Source: Brachionus plicatilis
Lineage: Eukaryota; Rotifera; Eurotatoria; Ploima; Brachionidae
Direction: 5' to 3'
DNA: 46,686 nt
NCBI GenBank assembly: GCA_010279815.1
Contig: QEOQ01000256.1
Span: forward strand, 410,835 to 457,520
How positions within the stretch are numbered: the first letter of the stretch is position 1; every line of letters begins with the position of its first letter. The position numbers and the translations under genes are program-made. Below are positions 22,601-34,300 of this stretch, piece after piece. The notes below the pieces were generated by a model. The model did no database searches, was not told the DNA's origin, and was given only the letters and a program-made list of their open reading frames with translations.

Positions 22601-25600
22601 GACTTAAATATCCTATATGTACTTTTGTATTTCTAAATAAGAACAAAATAAAAATTTTTTTGTTTTTAATTTTTAATTATTTTTATATAATAATTTTCTA
22701 CAAAATTTCGCTAAATTTTTTACAATGTATCGTGACAAGAGGGTTTAAACGAAGGCTAAAGCTATTCGGAAAAACCATGGGGAAACCCAAAATTATTTAA
22801 TTAATAAAAAAAAAATAAATAAATAAATAAAAAGAGTTTACTAAAGTTAAATCTTATAATTATAAATTAAAAGCTTAACACCTGCAATTTTTTGAAATCT
22901 ATGTTAGAAACATCAAAAAGAATATATTCTGATTTTACAATTAACATATATTTAGATATTTTACTTCTATTTTTTTTAAATTTTTATCTTCAAGACCAAC
23001 TCATTATTTATTTTTGATAGAAAATTTTATTCTAAAATTTACTATCAAAAATAAATCGATTTTGTTTTATTTTTCCTCGTCAAATAAAGAAGGTGATTTG
23101 GGTGATGGTGTTCCTAATAAGGCGTTTCCATATCAAGAAAGTATTTGAAATTTGAAATTTAAACTTAAGTAAATCTTAATCGTATTCTTTTGAAATTTAT
23201 TTTTCATTTTAAAAATTAATTAAAATATGATTGAAAATAATTTATTCGTTTTTCTGTACCGAGGTAATACTCCTTCAAATTAAAAAAAATAATTAATACA
23301 AAGTTAAATAGGAAAAAATAAAAATTAAATTTTTTTTGGACTAAAATTACGAATCTGATATCAAAATTGAAAAGTTATGAATAGCCGGAATCTTAAATAA
23401 AATTTTTTTGGATATTTTTTTAAAATCCTTCAAAAAAATTATTTTTATTCTTGTCAAAACAATCAACAAGTTTCGCAAATGGATTCTGTCAAAAATATCA
23501 ACTCATCGAAATTCTGGAAAATTTTATATTTTTATCTTAATATTTTTTGACATTGTTTTGCTGATAATTAAAACAAGACCTCTAAAAATAATTTTATAAA
23601 TAGAAAATTTTGTTTTTAAGATTCACTTGGTAAAATAAAAATTAACCCTTTAATTATTTATTTTGAAACATTACTAGTTAATTATTAACAGTTAAACATT
23701 AATTCTTTGATTTTATTAATTATCCGAGATTTTTTTTGAGTTAGCTATCGTTTGTTTCACTTAAAAGAATTAATAGCTTTTTGATTTTTATTCAAAGATA
23801 CCATTTCTCATCTTTTAACTAGAAAAAGAATTTCAAAATAATTCTAATTAAATGCAAAATAGACAAAATGATAATTAATTAATTGCCGAAACTTCTTCTG
23901 AATTTTTAAAATTCCTTAAATTATTTTTTCACTTTAAAATTCCTATCATCCGTTTTTCACTTAAAATTCCTTGTATCTAATTCATTCAACTATTTTTCTT
24001 AATTGCCAAATTACCTCCTACATTCAGCCAAATTCCAAAATTAAATACTTGAAAAAAAATATTTTACAAAATTCATCAACCGAAAAAGTCATTTAAAATT
24101 ACTCGAAATTCAATTCGTTTTTGAGTTTGTTTAGATCCAAAGAATTTACTCATTAATGTTTGAGGCGGGCCTCAGCAAAAATAAATTCTTCAAAAGCTTT
24201 AGATTAAGTAATCAGTGAAAACTTACACCCTAGGTAATCGCCTTTATAATTTGCTCAAGAAACCCGAAATTATTCGGTCATAATTATACAATTTCAAATA
24301 TATACATAGAGCTTATTAAAAGATTATATTAAATTATAAAAATCAGAATTTATCGTTTGATTTTGTAAAAATAAAAAAAAAAAAAATCTTCTTGTCACAT
24401 ACTGAATAATTAGTCTTTAGGGTTGTGTTTTCTCGCTATCTAAGGACTCGTAGTCACTCAAGTGCTCAGTAAATTTCACTAGAGAAAATAATTTAAAATT
24501 ATGTAATTCGCATAATTAAAGAGATAGTTTAGATTTAAAATATAATTTATTCTCCGAATCGACTTCGAGATTTCAATGACCTTAAGTTTTAATTAAAAAA
24601 GTCTTTTTTAAATATTTTATCAAATTTTAAAGTGTTTTTCGAAAAGGTTTTATTCTGTTTGAATTTCTTTTCTAAAAATTATTTAAAAGGTTATTTAAAG
24701 ATGAGCTTAAAGTGTTCGAGAATTAAACAAAAATTAAGAAAAGTTTATATTGGGTAAAAGTAAGCCAGTAAATGTTAAAAAAAACTCATTAAAATTATTC
24801 TTAAAATATAGAAACTTTTAAAGAAAATTTTGTCGACTGACAAAAAAAAAGTATTTACAGTCAGAATTAGTAGAATATGAAGAGTTTTTAAAAATTCAAT
24901 AATGATGCATTTTTTTTTTTTGATTAACATAACTCAAATCTAGAACAAAAAAAATTGTGAAAAAAATTTTAAAGATTAAATGATTTTTTTTGGAGTCAGA
25001 GCGAATTTTTTAAATAATCATTGTGATTTTCTTAGACTTAAAGGTTTAAATTGTGGTAAAAAGTCTATAGAATATTTTTCTTATCACTTTGGTCTTTTAA
25101 ATGATGATTAAAAAAAAAATTATAAGAAATTATTCAACTTGATTGAGAAAAGATTGTTTTTAGTTTAAGTGTCAATATATTTTTTTTATTCAAGTTTAGA
25201 TTTTTTCATCAAAATAAGAAAAGAAATTAAATTTTTAAAAGGTTTCCAATTTTAAATTTTGGTTATATATTTTAATTTTTTTCAGACATAGAATTTAAAA
25301 ATAAAACTATACCTCTTTTACTTGATTATTCCCAGTTATCTATAATTATTGAATATTTGTAATCTATTCGGTGAAGAAATACTTGAAAAATGTTCTATTT
25401 ATTATTCGAGAATAAAATGACTTAAGATACAGTAACTCAAAATTAATAAAATTTTTTAATTAAGTGATGTAATCAAATGTAATCAAGTATTAGAAATAAT
25501 TTAATTATGAGAAGAGCCATGTATTATTTTGATTATTCAATGGATTTTAGTGACGAGCGGCATGTAGAACATTTTAAAGCATTTTTACTGTTGTTTGAAA

Positions 25601-27327
25601 AATATTTTCTAAAAATTGAAGCAAAGAAAAATTAAAATGTCAGGAAAAATTGAAGTTAATAATCAAAATTTAATGATCATTCTAGAATTTTTTTTTAAAA
25701 AGATTTCCAAGAATCTTATATCTGTAAAATTTATTGCTGAAGCATTTTTTTTATTGAAAAAATTCAAAATTATTGAATTTTATAGATTCTTAATAAATGG
25801 TCAAACATAATCTTTTTATCAAAAAAAATATTAAAATCTTCTTTAGCCATAGGTTTTAAGCATAATCACAATATTTTGATCATAAAATTCAATTTGCCGA
25901 AATCAATTATTAATTTTTAACAGTTAATAAATATAAAATTTTTTCAGATAGAAGATTCTGATTATTTTTGCAGATTTCGTGAACAGCTGCAAAAGCTGTT
26001 AATTTTTTTTGAATGACGACATAACAGGTCCAAAATTTCAGAATTTTATCTTAAGTTTTTTAAAAGTCTTAAATTAAAAATGACTGGAATAAATTATTTT
26101 AGAGAAAATTAAATCAACTCTTAAAAAATTTTTTTATCATAAAATAGATCTCACAATCTGAAATTTTTGCATATAATAGACACATTTTAAAAAAGTTTGA
26201 AAAAAGTTTTTTTTTGGCTCTTTCTTTTTAGATTCGCAAACAGGTTCATTCGCTCAATTAAAATAAGCAAAGGGAATTTTTTAAATTTAAAAAAATTAAC
26301 ACCCTCAAAATGTCACGCTTAATTGAAAAATTCATTTTTTAGAATTATTTTAAATTTTCATCAATTTCACAAAAAAATTTCATCGAAACTCTACAAATTT
26401 TTAAGGTTCTATTAAATTAATATAATTTCTTTGTCAAATTGGTATTGAGGATAAAAGTGATCAATTAAACATAAGCCATAAAAATTTTTAAATCTATTTG
26501 ATCACTTTCTTTTAATCAGATATTTAACTTCAATTTTCCTGTTTTTTTCAATGAAGAAAAAATGTTTAATAAACGAAGTTTTTTTATGAAAAAAAAAAAT
26601 TGAATTTTTATACAAATCATTCATTCTAGTTTCAAAATAAAGATGTCAATTTTAATTATAACTTAAGAAAAAAAATAAATTTCAGGTAAGATATCATATT
26701 TAATACAAAATGAATTTATTAAATGAACAAGAAAATAGAAAAACAGATTTAAGTTAATCAGATAATTATTTGTTTAAATTAAGCAAATATTTTTTGTTGT
26801 TTTAAGCAAAAAAAAAATTTAAAAAATACTATTTAGCTACTGTTTTGGGTAAAAGATGAATATTAGTTTTGCTGTTAGCAGTCGTGAATATTCTCTTTAA
26901 TGTGGACAAGCGATCGCATCAAGAAAGATAATTCATTTAAATTTTTATTTTTAAATTTTTAAAAAAAGTTACTAAGTGATTTTTGAACATAGAGTTTTGA
27001 ATTTTTTAGACTTAGATTAATATTTGGAGTGCGATCCGTATAGAAATCAAAGATCATCAAAATAAACTATTAATCAAAATGGAATTTTTTAAAAAAAAGT
27101 GTATCGATAACAATTTTAGATTGATTTGAGTTATTGAACCATTGTTCAAATTTACTGATTAAATATCACATTTTTTATTTTATTTTTGAATAATTTAAGA
27201 TGGCTCCATCCGAAAACTTACCGTGGACCCTTATCAGATTAAGATTTTAGAAAGAAAGGATGAATAAATTATTTAATTTAAATTAAAAAAAAACATTTGG
27301 AATGCCTTGTTTTGTACAATTTATGTC

Positions 27328-27376
27328 ATATTTAAATTTAAGTTTTTGTATCATACAAAAACTTAAATTTAAATAT
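27328..27376. repeat. perfect 49-bp palindrome (hairpin)
   Basis: Arms of 24 bp around a single central C (27352); the left arm starts ATATTTAAATTTAAGTTTTT. The right arm is followed by more TTAAATTTAAA words. It has the same architecture as the palindrome at 12775-12821 but an unrelated sequence. Confidence 0.85.
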
Positions 27377-28239
27377 TAAATATTAAATTTAAATAATTCG
27401 TATTTTGAATGGAAAATAATTTACTTTTTTTTTGTATTTTGGAGTTTTTGTGGATTTTCTTAATTATAAAGACAAGTTTTTTTGTGACAAAGCAAAGACC
27501 AAATATTGATAAGATATATTCAGTTTTTGATTATTAAAAAGCTAAATTTTGGTCAATAGAACCTTCGAAGGTTTTTCTGGTAGTCCGGTTTTTCCATTTT
27601 TTAATTGTAGTAAAAGAGAATTTAAAAAAATATTTAAATGTCGAGTCTGAAAACTCAATGGACACTCAATGGCGCGTGCTAATTCTTTAGCTAAAATTAC
27701 TGATTTTTCATCAATTTTCCTGGATTAATATAAAAATGGTATAAAGATAAATTTTAGAAAAATTTATTTTTAATTCGACTTTTTAATTTTTATCCACATA
27801 TTGTTATAGAAAAAAAAAAATTTCTAATTTTACAAATGTCCTTCTCTGGTTCAAAAAATTGCTCAAAATCAAGTTAAACGTCCAAATGCAGATTTTTAGT
27901 TTTTTTTTTAAATTAAAATTATGTTTAATGTTTAATTGCGATTTAGAAAAATTAATAAAATTTATGTCAGTTATGCAAATTTAGAAAAAAATTTTTCTTT
28001 AGTAATTTAGTTAAAAAATAATAAATCGCCGTTCTGATCTTTTTTGATTTATACTTTTGTTTTAAGACCAAATGGGATTCCTAAAAATAGTTCGATAAAA
28101 AATTTTGGTCCATTGACTTAAATCTAATCTTTAATCTTTTTGATAAGTTTTTTTTTTTAAGTCGAGTGTGATAAATTTTGAATTTATAGTTTTACTTATA
28201 CTGATCATTAAATGAAATTTAAAAACTTAGTAAAAAATT

Positions 28240-28375
28240 TAATTTTTTATTTATTTATTTAAAAAATAATTTAGGTAGAACACCATCAGGGCTGCTCCGA
28301 ACGGCTTGCGCCTTCTTTTAAGCCCCGTGTTTTAATAATATGTGAAAAAAAAATAAAAAAATTGTTAAAAAATTA
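28240..28375 (-). repeat. SINE/LINE-3'-end-like repeat, copy 1
   Basis: A TTTATTTATTTAAAAAATAA TTTAGG block leads into a GC-richer ~70-bp body (CCATCAGGGCTGCTCCGAAC) and then AT-rich sequence. The block and, more weakly, the body and what follows are shared with 34493-34640. Read on the minus strand it ends in a (TAAA)n-type tail, as SINEs and some LINEs do. I could not assign a family. Confidence 0.5.
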
Positions 28376-28663
28376 AAGTTGCATTTGTAAATTAAGAAGT
28401 TTGTTCTAATAATAAAGAATAATAATAAATAATAAAGGAATTTTAGGTTTGTTTTTTTTTTTTTTTTTTATGTAAAATTTTAGTTATGAAAAAGAAATAA
28501 AAAAAAAGGGGTCTAAAAACATACATAAAAGTTAATTAGTCACATTAGTTAATTAGTAAAAAATTTAACATTTTCATTTGAATTTTGTCTGTATTTCAAT
28601 TAAATGATATAAAATATCTTATTTATTTTGAACATTTTTTGATTAATTGAAAAATCTTTGAAT

Positions 28664-28850
28664 GTTTTAAATTATTAAATTTATTTTATATAAATTCCCT
28701 TTTTGAAAGTGTAAAATAATGGAATTAAAAAAAACGAATATTTCTGCTTTTATATTTCTATTTTTCTCAGATTAATGACGTTTCACAAACATAGAATAAT
28801 AAAAAAAAACCTAATATTATGCTTGTTCGAATTTAATTTTGAATTTTTTT
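28664..28850. repeat. interspersed repeat unit, uninterrupted copy
   Basis: Includes CCCTTTTTGAAAGTG near 28697, GATTAATGACGTTTCACAAA CATAGAATAA near 28770, and CCTAATATTATGCTTGTTCG near 28810. The same unit occurs at 31012-31365, where two insertions interrupt or flank it. This copy preserves both empty sites. Confidence 0.75.
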
Positions 28851-29029
28851 AATAAGATTACTAAGATTTCAAATTTCCATCATCAACCCTTTAGTGTAAC
28901 ATACTCTTTTGTAATTTATCTAGAATTTTCTTGGGATTTGAACCTGGAGTCTAGATTATTAAATTGAATGGCTTCCTGGATCATGAACAATTTTAGGTAA
29001 CTCACTAAAGTAGATCATATATAGTCGAT

Positions 29030-29054
29030 CTCATCGATAAAAAAAATCGATGAG
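29030..29054. repeat. short hairpin
   Basis: CTCATCGAT and ATCGATGAG separated by seven A. It could form a small stem-loop; function unknown. Confidence 0.4.
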
Positions 29055-30893
29055 TCATAGCTACATTAAATTAATCCGCAATTTTTGCCATACACATTCA
29101 TATTTTGATTGAGGTACAAAATTCCCAGTAGAGTTAAGTTGGGAGCAATTATTGGAATCAGAGCAATTTGGTTCAGATAAAACATTACAGCTTTTTCAAA
29201 ATGATTACTGGTGTGAAAAATTTTTTTTACAATAATTAACAAATTTTGTTTAATTTAAAATATTCTAAAATTTCGATAAGTTATCATATATTAATCACTA
29301 TTTTTAGTTGATTTTCTTCAGGTAAAAATTGCTCTCAATTTGACCCTCACATATTGAATGAAATTTTTGAAAAATATTTTTAGATCGGACGTAATGATTT
29401 GCAAAATAAAGTTAATAATCAAAAATGATTATTAAAGAAAGATTGGTAATTATTTTTAATGATCGAAATATTAAAATCTACAAAGTTTTTTAAAAAATTA
29501 ATTACTTAAGTTTAGTTTTTATTTTAATCTTAGTGTATATAAAATAAATATAAATAAAAAATAAAAATTAACTGAGATGACAATTTAAAGAATAGATTAA
29601 ATCTTTAACACAAAGCATTTTATTTTTATTATTTAATTTAATTAAAATATATTTAAAAAAAAAAAATTTTCAAAAAGGCGTCAATTATAAAACGTGGTAA
29701 AAATTCATTAAATTATTTTCAAATTTTTATTTTTTTAATACGAGTTTGTAACTGAATTATTCACAAATATAAAAAATACTTTATATTTTACTATTCATTT
29801 TACATGATATCTAAATTTTTGAATTTTTTGATCTTTTTTTAAAGAAAGATTTTGCCTTTTCTAAATAAAATAATGTTCATTTTTTCTTCACCATTAAGTA
29901 ATGAAGCTTATTATTTTATTTCCTAGACCAAAATTTTCAACTTACTAGAAAAACGGATCATAATTAAGAAACTTTAATTTTTTTGAAATCTTAATCATTG
30001 AATTATAGGAATCAGTCTTGGCAATACTTATAAAAAATACAACAAGTCGAAAATGTCCCATGTTGATTTAAAAAGAATTAAAAAAATTTCATATTTTCAC
30101 AAAGAGAAGATTCATTCTATATTCCATTAATGCAATTAATCTTTTCAGAGCCTGAAAGCTCAGAGAATTGACTCGCTTCCATAAAATTGACAAGAAAATT
30201 TCAATTAATAATGGATTTATTTTTTTTTAACTAAAGTTTCCCAATTTAAACACCAAAATTTTATCTTTTTTATCTTTAATCTCGAATAAATCAATAAATC
30301 GATTATAGAATATTAGAAAAAGTTTTATTTTCTGAAAATTTTAGTTAAATTTTTTCAGACATTTTACAATTTCATATTTTTCCTTAGGTATTGGGTAACA
30401 TTTTCAACGTGGCCTAAGTTTAGAGAAAAAATATATAATGGATATTTGAAAAAGAAGACGCTTGAGTATTTTGTTGTTAATATTATATTGACCTGTGGCG
30501 TATATCATAATAATTAAATATCATATAATTTAATTAAAAAAGTGAATGAAAAATAGGTATGTTTGCTAACCTTTTATAGAGTAAAAATTTAAATGCTTAG
30601 TAAAACAGAGCTTTTGAATTGCTTAAAAAAAGGAATTTTTCAAAAAATTTTTTTTATTCTTAAGACTTGATAGTCTTGCTTTTTTCAATCATATAAATAC
30701 AATTGTGATATTAACTAGGTTTTAGTCCGTATAAAATATTGTTTCTATTTTTAAATGCTTTCTTTTTTAAGACGGAACTTTCAAATCTTTGTTCAATCTT
30801 CATCTTCAAATCTAGATTTAACTAGTAAAATTTTTAAAAAAATATATTGATGCTATATTAGCATTTTTTTTAAATTTTTCCTATTATTTGAAT

Positions 30894-31011
30894 CAAGGTT
30901 GGTCAAAAGTCAAATTTTAAAAACAGAATCAGAAAAATTCAAAGTCAGATTTTTATTTTAAAATTTTTTTATTTCAAGTCAAGTCAAAACTTTGACTTTT
31001 GACCTACTCTG
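30894..31011. mobile_element. hAT-like MITE with 8-bp target duplication
   Basis: A 118-bp element with ends CAAGGTTGGTCAAAAGTC and GACTTTTGACCTACTCTG (imperfect terminal inverted repeats), flanked by the exact 8-bp direct repeat ATTTGAAT at 30886-30893 and 31012-31019. An 8-bp duplication and CAG/CAA...CTG termini fit the hAT superfamily. The interior is AAGTC-rich and codes for nothing, so it is non-autonomous. It inserted at the edge of the repeat unit that is intact at 28664-28850. Confidence 0.8.
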
Positions 31012-31365
31012 ATTTGAATGATTTTATTGATACAAATTTCCTTTTTGAAAGTTTAAAAATTGGAATTAAAAAAAAACAAAAGTTCTGCTTTTATGTTTCT
31101 ATTTATTCAGATTAATCACATTTCACAAACATAGAATAATATTAAAAACCTAATATGGCAAAATGAAAATAATTTTACATTTTTAAATTTTCATATTTTA
31201 AGATTTTTTATTCTTTATTTCAGAAAATAAAAAAAAAATTTAAAAAATATTTAGTTACTGAAATTAAAAATAAAAATTTTATGAAAAATTGCACAAAAAA
31301 TCTTAAAATATGAAAATGTAAAAATTTTCTTCATTTTGCCCCTAACATTATGTTTGTTCGAATTC
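31012..31365. repeat. interspersed repeat unit, interrupted copy
   Basis: Second copy of the 28664-28850 unit: CCTTTTTGAAAGT near 31041, CAGATTAATCACATTTCACA AACATAG near 31108, then a break at 31155 and resumption at 31343 with TAACATTATGTTTGTTCG. The break is the foldback element described separately. Confidence 0.75.
31156..31341. mobile_element. foldback MITE inserted in the repeat unit
   Basis: About 186 bp. Ends GGCAAAATGA and TTCATTTTGCC; inverted arms of about 50-57 bp (31157-31213 and 31291-31340) share ACATTTT and CATATTTTAAGATTTTTT. The flanks TAATA and TAACA look like a roughly 5-bp target duplication (8 bp with two mismatches is also possible). The uninterrupted copy at 28664-28850 shows the empty site. 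Non-coding. A different family from the AAGTC MITEs. Confidence 0.75.
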
Positions 31366-34300
31366 AATGATATGTCACTAGAAAATACCATTAGTGAGAA
31401 CCTCATGAGCAATCTGTATTAATAAGTTTAAAGAAAAGAAAGCAAATTTTAAAGTTCATTTTTCATACTTGAATATAATATCATCCCGTAATACTTATTA
31501 TTTTTCTATTAAGTTTTTAATTTAAATAAATAAATTTTATGAAAAATATTTTTTTAGGAAAATTTAAATTGTTTCTGTAGAAAAAGCTTTTTAAACTGTA
31601 GACTTTTAATTTTTATTTTTTGATTTTTGAAGATAAATAAATTTTTTTAATGTAAGTCCATTAAAATTAACAATTCTTTTATTTTAATTTTTTTTACCAT
31701 TTTTTTGAAATAATCTTAAACAGTTTTTATGTGCATATAAACTTTTTTTATTTAATTGACCCATTCTAAAAATATGAATTGAATTTGATTTAAAAAAAAA
31801 TTTTAAATAAAAAATTAGATGATATATTTTCTAGTAAACAGATGTGATAGCAAAAAAAACGGAGATTTCATTTTCTTTTAAACGCTTGACTTTTAATAAA
31901 TAGCATTCAGGATATGAACGTAAATCTACTGTAGTTGTAATACTTTTTTTTAGAATAAAAAGATTCATTAAGTCAGTTAACTTTTTTTTCAATAGATTAA
32001 TAAATATAAAAATAATTTTTTGGAACTCTTATTTGAGAAAAATATTTACTATCTATTAGATAATATCTATAGTCCTAAATTTTATTAAAGATAGAACTAA
32101 ATAACAGAGTTTTTAAGTTGAAAACAGCTAAACTATTTTTGAGAAAAATATTTTTATTAATTCAGAGATTAAAAAATAAATGAAAAAATTTTTAAAATGC
32201 TTTAAAAATTAATCTTAATATTTTAAAACCTGCGATTAAAGAATTGATTACAAACTTGGCCTATCTTGATCACATCATTGGTATTTATTCAATCCAACTT
32301 TTTTTAATCTGAGGCATGTAGTTTTTCAATCGAAATTAATATTTCCTCAGTCTCCTCTAAAACATATAACATTTAAATAAATTTTTTTTTATAAGTTGAC
32401 ATCTAAACTAAAAAAATTTAAATTTAATATTTGACTTTTCTTAAAACTTTTTTTATTTTGAAGAAAAATGAGCAAAAATAAACTAGGAATTTAAAAAAAG
32501 AAATTTTTTAAAAATTCTTTTAACTTTTTGGATTTTTTTTTTCAATATTTTAATTTATTTATAAATTTTTAATTAAAATATCAATATTTTTTCCATGAAA
32601 TTTAATCCTGACAATTTTTTTTCTGTCGAAAAATTCGTTTAAAAAAGTTTCAGTTACTTTTACTTAGCTAAAATAAAAATTTTAAACTAAATGATAAATT
32701 AAGTAAACATTTTTATCATCAATCCAATATTTCGAATTTGTTAAAAATTGAACTCTAAATTAAATTTCCGTTTATTTTATTAGCATAAAAAAACAAAGTT
32801 ACGTCAGACAATATATTTAAATAATTTTCCCATAAAAACTTAAGTTTAGTTCACATTTTTGTTTGATTTTAATAGAAAAAAATTTACACTTACGTTTAGG
32901 ATTAAGTTGGAATTCAATTTTTTAATTAGATACCAAAAGATAAAAGATAAAATGGAACAAACTTGTTGAGAAATTTGGATGTTAATTGAGAAAATTTTTA
33001 CACTATTTCGAAAACAGATGCCAAATTTAAATATTTATTCTGTATTAAATTAAAATTGTTGCGTAAAATATGAACACAAAAATATTTAGTATAAAAATGT
33101 GCGATTAAAATAAAACAAAAAAAAACTTTTTTCTTTATGAATTTTAGCAGTGTAATATGATAAGTTAAATTCTAAAACTAGGTTTCCATATTCAATATAT
33201 TTAAATAATTAATCTCTGATCGATTCTTAGATTTCAAATTCATTTATAGAAATAATAAACAAAAGCCAAAACCTAATTTCATAAATAATCACATTAAGGC
33301 TTTGAGTGCAAAAATTTTAAATTAATTTTAGAAACCTAGAGATATAATTTACAGGGATAATTTATTGATAAAATAAAGAGTTAGTTCTTAAAAGATCAAA
33401 AGCTTAAATTAAATTAGTAATAAATTTTGAAAATAATTTACACTTCATTATTTTTTTCTTTTAGATTTGTATTGTACCTTGGAGAAGTTTAACAATTATG
33501 AAGCTAATTTATTCTAAAAAAAAAAACACACTAAAATTTAATTGCTATTCCTTGACGTCATTAAGTAGTGTAAGGGAAAAAACAAATTTTTGTATCAAGC
33601 GCTTGCTTATCGTAAAATTTAATAGAATTCAAATAATTAATTTTTAATTTGCTAAATCTTTAAAAAACCTCTTATTGACACTGAAGTAAATATAGTAAGA
33701 CATTGTGTCTCTTAACACAAAATGGAATCAAAAATAATTAATTAAAGTAGGTAATTTTTTCTAGTTATTTTCACTCTCAAAAAATTGTAAGATGTTTCTA
33801 AGACAAATCTTTTAAATTACTCTTATGTATCTTTTTTATGCTATTTTTTTAACTTTTTTTTATTTAGAGTCAAATAACTAAGGATGAAATTTGAGAAAAA
33901 ATTTTTACATTAAATAACTGTTCTTTTTTTATTCAATTTCTTTAATAATTTTTACAAATTCAAATTTGCTTCCACATTTTATTTTGTTTTATTAAAAAGA
34001 TTTTGATAATTTTAATTTAGACGAATAAAAAATCAAATTTTATTTTTGCTAATTTTGGTAGAGTTCATTTAAATTTTTTTTATCCATAGTAATCTGAAGT
34101 GAACGTTGACCACAGCATACCGTCCTTAAGTAATTGAGATAAAGTATTGATTAGTGAAATTTTCTTTAAGTTTTGACAAAATTTCGGCCATACCAATAAT
34201 TTGATTAAGTTGTCACAAAAAATGTGATCAAAATTTAAATTAAGATAGGAGTTTTATTTTGTGATCAAAAAATTTTTAATCAGTCTTAAGAAAATTTCTC

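Larger units (their letters stand above)
18227..30893. other. gene-poor AT-rich region with repeat debris
   Basis: Nearly 13 kb without a supportable gene. Open frames of 60-73 codons at 19521-19769, 20460-20642, 21321-21542, 23408-23599 and 25616-25810 are low-complexity and judged chance. GC-richer islands at about 20535-20605 (G-rich, CGGTGGTG repeated), 21115-21230 and 22741-22790 remain unexplained. Four copies of a TGATCAGTA-like word lie at about 19055-19165. Simple repeats include (AAAT)n near 22812-22830. Defined repeats are listed separately. Confidence 0.5.
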
